Shown in pieces: positions 59,197 to 64,000 of a stretch of 64,000 nt of DNA (its first letter is position 1; each line of letters opens with the position of its first letter). The position numbers were made by a program, and so were the translations under genes. The notes under the pieces are model-generated. The model was given only the letters and a program-made list of their open reading frames with translations, was not told the DNA's origin and did no database searches. The DNA lies in contig OZ316892.1 of NCBI GenBank assembly GCA_973895155.1, positions 14,198,001 through 14,262,000 of the forward strand, read 5' to 3'. Source of the stretch: Marsupella aquatica (taxonomy: Eukaryota > Marchantiophyta).

Positions 59197-59858
59197 GTAC
59201 TGTTTGGTTTTGGGTGTACAACACTAATTTTACTCTACACTTTCCCAGCCAGTTGGTTAAAACATGGGAACAAAAGAATCTATCGTAATTGCTGAACAAA
59301 ATATTTAGCAAATTGTAAATGCTAACAGTGGGGATATTATAAATATTATTATTATTACATTATAATGGCTTTGGTTAAGGAAGTTATGCTGGACATTTTC
59401 AGTCCTTTTCGGGATTTGGGTCTTACAACACTAACTTTCTCAGCCAGTTGGTTAATTAATGCTGAACAAATTTAGTCCTTTTCGGTTTGGGGTTTACAGC
59501 ACTAATTTGACTCCATAGTTTCTCGAAAGGCAGGACTGAATCTCCTTTAGCCTGATGGGCCTTTCTCCTCGTCGACATTTTGCAGGTCGTTGGTGTTGTT
59601 CGCTCTTATTAGCTCATCTAGTGACATGAGGAGGCTGCTGACTGTCTTCTGTTCGCGATGCCACGAGCTTAATCGCTCGATCAAGCTGCCGGCGCATGGC
59701 GTCTCTCGAGCCCCATTCCTCTGGTAAACCGGATCACATTCTCAAGTTCTGGGATTGCTTCTGCTCTTCTTGCTGCTCTTCTTCTGTGTTTTGCTTCCCG
59801 TCTTCTCTCGTTTGGGGGTTGCTTGTTTGTGCGGCACCGAATTCCGCTTTGCGTAGTC
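59197..59858. other. Intergenic / promoter side of the MZT2-like gene
   Basis: AT-rich to 59540, then more GC-rich. GGTTTGGGTCTTACAACACTAA-like phrases (59413, 59485) repeat earlier text at 59206, suggesting local duplication of the flank. No gene seen. Confidence 0.5.
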
Positions 59859-60894
59859 GATGACGAACAATTGTGGCGGTCGGGATCGAAAATGTGGCAG
59901 ATCTGCCTCCCAGTTACGTTTGCCGCACCGGATGGGTGATTGTCCTGGCGTAGGTAGTGCTCGGATTGTCTGTTGTGGCTGCCTGATCTCGGATGTGTAG
60001 CAATGATAGTTTTGCGCCTCTGTGCGTGGGGATCACGTGTCGGTCGGGTTTTGCAGAGCAAGAACAGGTCCTAGAGCTGACGCGACTTGCGGGGCTCGAC
60101 ATTCGCGAAGACGTTCTCATAATTGTAAGTTATGCCATTGGGCAGTAGAGGATTTGTAACCTGTGTTATGTGCACATTTCCATTTCATATAGATCTGCCA
60201 GATTCAAAGCTTACCGCGAGAAAATAGTTCATCATCAGGGCTTCGTTGATGCGCGATGAGAGGGGCATACTTATCGAGAAACTTGCACACTGCACAGAGG
60301 AAATTTGGGTAGGACCACGCTGTCTACAGCTGGTAGAGTTTTCTGGTTTACCTAACGGGAATGTAAGCGAGACACAGATATCTGGATATGAAGCACGATT
60401 AGCCGCGAATTAGAATGTGCCTATCTCAATCTGAGGGACGTACAACGTGTTTAGCAATCTCGGTTTTCACGTACCTTTTGCTCGAGGTCGCCTTGTCCTT
60501 CATGTGGGCATCCTGTTAGGTTAACATCTCGACTCGTTGTTTCTCGCCGTTGTTGGATTTGGAATGTGTGACCAGCATTATCAACTCTCAAGTTTTGGCT
60601 CGGGTTATTGTCATCTTATCTGCTTATCCGCAATGTTTGAGTGAAAGCTTGTTGCTATGTGAACTGGAACTCTGTCTTTGCTCAACAAAAATTCTTATTC
60701 CAGGAGTGGTATGAGATTCACTAGAATTCTAAAGAACCGTTTGACCTGTGCAGTTGCTGGAGTTGATGCAATGTGACGCGCCTCCCACGCTGGTGCTACA
60801 AGTTCTCAGATCGCTGGCAGGCGTTGCTCCTCAGTCGAGCCCACCTCCCTCACTTGCATCGACCAAATCGTCTTCGTTTAGTCGCCACACGTAA
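59859..60894 (+). CDS. Small MOZART2 (MZT2)-like protein, gamma-tubulin complex type
   Basis: The core spans two exons, 60057-60124 and 60754-60894, joined in phase by GTAAGT/TGCAG sites. It reads LELTRLAGLDIREDVLIILL then ELMQCDAPPTLVLQVLRSLA and AGVAPQ, with a short Ser/Pro-rich tail. From memory this follows animal MZT2: an E-L-x3-A-x-A-G start, I-x3-V-x2-I-L-x2-L, A-P-x2-V-x-Q-x-L-x-S, then A-G. MZT2 is a small helical protein that binds gamma-tubulin complexes and helps recruit them. The first exon is uncertain: ATG 59859 to 59953 joins in phase and gives ~100 aa. The stop at 60892-60894 lies 53 bp before the AP1M ATG, in another frame. Alternatives are an unrelated small helical protein or a coding-like 5' UTR of AP1M, which I consider less likely because two spliced exons keep the match. 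Confidence 0.55.
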
Positions 60895-60947
60895 TATTGG
60901 AGTCTTTGTTCGAAGAGGGAATCCGACTGAGCAAGTAACCAGTCGTC

Positions 60948-63900
60948 ATGTCGGGCGCTGCGTCAGCCGTATTTTTGTTGGACATGAAAGGTAGAGTTTT
61001 AGTATGGCGAGATTATCGTGGCGACGTCACTTCTGCGCAAGCTGAGCGTTTCTTCAGCAAGTTAATGGATGGAGAGGTGAGTAGCGAATCGCATGCATAT
61101 GTTATATAAGTTGATCGTTATTGGGAAAGTGATTGTACCACAGATGAAGTTATAGAATTCATATTCACCGTCGTTCGCCGAATGGAAAGGAATCTTCGGA
61201 GATCTGAACGAGAACGGAATCCCGCCGTGCTGATGAAACGTGAATTCCGATTACTGTGTGCCTTGTGCAGTGAGGCACTCCTGCTAATAATGGAGTTTGG
61301 AAAGTGGTTGCAAAGAGTTTAATCGTTGAGATGCAATTATCAAATTTTTGTTCTTGGCTGCAGGTTGACCCTTCTTCCAATAGCCCTGTCGTCTACGACG
61401 ATGGAGTGACATATCTTTTCATCCAGTACAATAATGTATATGTTATGACAGCCTCGAGGCAAAATTGCAATGCAGCCAGCCTTTTACTCTTCCTTCATCG
61501 TATTGTTGACGTAAGTTCTGTCGAAAGGCTTACATGCTCCTACCTGCTCAAAATTGTAAAAATGAATTCTAACGTGGCAATTTTTCTTGTCAGTCCTGAC
61601 CCTATCAGTGTTACCTCATCTAATAAGTAACCCATCTAAAGGACATGAAAGCTCATTTATTACCGCAGGATGTCCATGTAGTTCATGTCTTTTACTGATA
61701 TGGACCTACTTTTGGTAGAATATCTAACTCTTCCCCCTCGGTGTTGTATCTAACTTGCTGTGCAGGTATTTAAACATTACTTTGAGGAGCTGGAAGAGGA
61801 ATCTTTGCGAGACAATTTTGTGGTAGTGGTGAGTCAATGTGCCAGCCTTCGCGCTTGCAGTATTTATGTTGGTAGTTGAAATAGCATGGGGTTTTGGCTT
61901 GGATTTCACCCGAGTTTGAATGTTTGATGCAGTATGAACTATTAGATGAGATGATGGACTTCGGTTACCCGCAATATACCGAGGCCAAGATTCTGGGTGA
62001 GTTCATAAAGACCGATGCTTACAAAATAGAGATGACAACACGACCACCAATGGCTGTTACCAACGCTGTTTCTTGGCGAATGGAAGGGATCAAGTACAAG
62101 AAGAATGAAGTAAGCTGATTCCTGCTTTCTACAGCTCAATGTTTTCATCGGCTTCAGCTGGCTGAGTTGAAAAGCGAATAAGTCTGTTTGTCAAAGGCAT
62201 CCGGACTGGAAATTGATATGTCTTGTGCCAAGCAGGTATTTTTAGATGTGGTGGAAAGTGTAAATATTTTGGTCAACAGCAACAGCCAGCTTGTCCGATC
62301 TGATGTAGTCGGTGCCTTGAAGATGCGTACCTATCTTAGGTATGCCTTTTCTTGCTGTCGTCCACATCCAATTGCAGATTTCTGTTGACATTGCATTTCT
62401 GATGTAACACGCAGTTACTGTTAATTCTAGTTTTCTATATTTGAATCAGCGGAATGTGATAGGTTTTGCTGTCCCTTTACGATTCCATAATTCATTGCAT
62501 GTGCTTGTCACAGTGGAATGCCAGAGTGCAAATTGGGACTTAATGACAGGGTACTTTTGGAAGCCCAAGGTCGTGCATCAAAGGGAAAATCAATTGACTT
62601 GGATGACATCAAGTTTCATCAGTACATGCCTTACCTTCTGTTTTCTATTCCCTAAATTTTGATGTTGTTGGGTTTATTTTAGATTGTTTTGGAAGGATGT
62701 TAACATTTGGAAAACATTTGAGGCTGTTAGTGTGCCGTGGATAGGGACAGGTGGCTGCAGAGGGAAATGGATGTTCCTTCTGTGGATTATGCTTTCTGGC
62801 AGTTTTGCAACTGAGATCTAGAGATGTGGGGTTTAAATATAAACCATACTGTGTGGATCTGTATACTGTTAGGTGTGTAAGACTAGCACGCTTCGAGAAT
62901 GATCGCACTATCTCTTTTATACCTCCGGATGGTGCATTTGACTTGATGACTTATCGGTTAAGTACTCAGGTATGTTGAAAACTCCGAAGACTTTCCACTC
63001 TGTCAGAGGATATGACTTATTCAACTCAATACTTCATCTTATCGTAAATCTTCTGGATCTTGGTGATGCGATCTTTCACTAGCTGGTTTGGGTCATCAAC
63101 TTTTGTAGTGCATTGTTGAAGTCTTTTGACAGAAGCAATGACTTCAATCTTCAGGTACGGCCACTCATTTGGGTCGAAGCACAAGTAGAGAGGCATTCCA
63201 GAAGTCGGGTAGAGTATATGATCAAGGCTCGCAGTCAGTTCAAGGAACGCAGGTAAGAAATATGGGAATATGCTTATCTGGACTCTGCTAACAGAACATG
63301 TATTGAGTGGGTTCAGGAGAAATAGAGAACCCAATTATTTTTATTGGTTTTCAACAAACCGTTTAGTTCACTTCTAGGCCATGATCCCTTCTTAGAGCCA
63401 AAGTGGTGTTTTTGTCCTCTGTTTGTTAGAAACTCTTGATCTCTTGCTGTACCATCCACATGGCCTCCACACGCAAAGACCAATTTAGTGGCATTACCCA
63501 AGGAGATTCCTTGTTTTTGCTCATCAGCTTAGATAGTTGTCGATTGTGAAGGAGTCACTTGCCAGATTGTGGCCCCCAAAAATTTTAGGTGTTGAGAGAA
63601 CAATCTGGTGACATCGTGCATTGTGTTTCAGTACTGCGACAAATGTGGAGATTGAGTTGCCTGTGCCATCTGATGCTACGACTCCAGCCGTCCGTACCTC
63701 AACTGGATCCGCTGTATATGCGCCTGAACGAGAGGCTCTGCTCTGGAAGATCAAATCATTTCCTGGAGGAAAGGTTTGTAGTTCAGTCAACTTTTGAATT
63801 GCTTTCCAAGCTGTGAAGCTAAAACATCTTTGGTATGAACGACCTTAACTGTCCTGTTGTAACCATTACCTGTGACTCCATTTTGCAGGAATACATGTTA

Positions 63901-64000
63901 AGAGCTAAGTTCGGTCTTCCCAGCGTAGCTGCGGAAGAAACTGTAGTGGAGAAGAAGCCACCAATTCGTGTGAAGTTTGAAATTCCCTATTTTACAGTTT
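60948..64000 (+). CDS. AP1M: AP-1 adaptor complex medium (mu) subunit, 3' end outside window
   Basis: AP-1 mu is the medium chain of the clathrin adaptor at the trans-Golgi network/early endosome. It recognises tyrosine-based sorting signals. Exons: 60948-61076, 61364-61510, 61766-61828, 61933-62109, 62236-62339, 62514-62621, 62873-62969, 63155-63252, 63632-63773 and 63889 onward, all in phase. About 392 residues are present, and about 36 should lie beyond the window, judging by the 428-residue Arabidopsis protein. The N-terminal longin-like domain begins MSGAASAVFLLDMKGRVLVW and includes ASRQNCNAASLL and FVVVYELLDEMMDFGYPQYT. The mu-homology domain follows (RPPMAVTNAVSWR, KNEVFLDVVESVNILVNSN, RFENDRTISFIPPDGAFDLM). 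Near-identity to plant AP1M along the whole length makes the call secure. Confidence 0.96.

Noticed and set aside
59681-60061. 126-codon minus-strand Arg/His-rich frame
   Set aside because: Overlaps the plus-strand MZT2-like gene, is Arg-rich from GC composition, and has no domain.

Overview
This window is nuclear DNA from a land plant. It holds intron-rich genes with GT-AG splice sites, long AT-rich intergenic stretches full of decayed transposons and short tandem repeats, and an all-plant gene set: MAX2, a plant KASH (SINE) protein, plant-type SEC5, and MurG. The long serine-rich loop in MAX2, the MurG gene and an MZT2-like gene would fit a seedless plant (bryophyte or lycophyte), but the sequence alone does not fix the species. 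I worked out exon structures by hand from splice sites, reading phase and remembered family alignments; no search was run.

Layout. 1-1.9 kb: tandem repeats running into the promoter of SEC5 (2130-14357, +, 21 exons, about 1,200 aa, exocyst). 14.4-19.2 kb: intergenic. 19.2-22.0 kb: MURG (-), a glycosyltransferase of the peptidoglycan/lipid II pathway that plants keep in plastids. 22.4-31.6 kb: a GC-rich inverted repeat, two related tRNA-like SINE heads, an LTR-retroelement primer-binding site and AT-rich repeats. 31.6-35.6 kb: a SINE1-type ARM-repeat/KASH nuclear-envelope protein (+, 5 exons). 36.65-37.96 kb: a 5'-truncated, broken LINE-like fragment (-). 39.0-41.4 kb: intronless MAX2 (+), the F-box/LRR subunit for strigolactone and karrikin-type signalling. 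41.4-46.5 kb: several minisatellites. 46.6-54.7 kb: SMC1 (+, 19 exons, 1,226 aa, cohesin), including one U12-type AT-AC intron. 55.1-56.7 kb: a decayed retroelement gag. 58.87-59.2 kb: a SINE retroposon with an 18-bp target-site duplication. 59.9-60.9 kb: a small gene resembling MOZART2 of the gamma-tubulin ring complex. 60.9-64.0 kb: AP1M (+), the AP-1 medium subunit, cut by the window end.

The genes are unrelated housekeeping or signalling genes and do not form one pathway. SEC5 and AP-1 mu both act in post-Golgi traffic, but they are 46 kb apart. The observations most worth checking are the AT-AC intron in SMC1, the MZT2-like gene ending 53 bp before the AP1M start codon, two GC-AG introns in SEC5, the LIPS C-terminus of the KASH protein, and the near-perfect GC-rich 36-bp inverted repeat.
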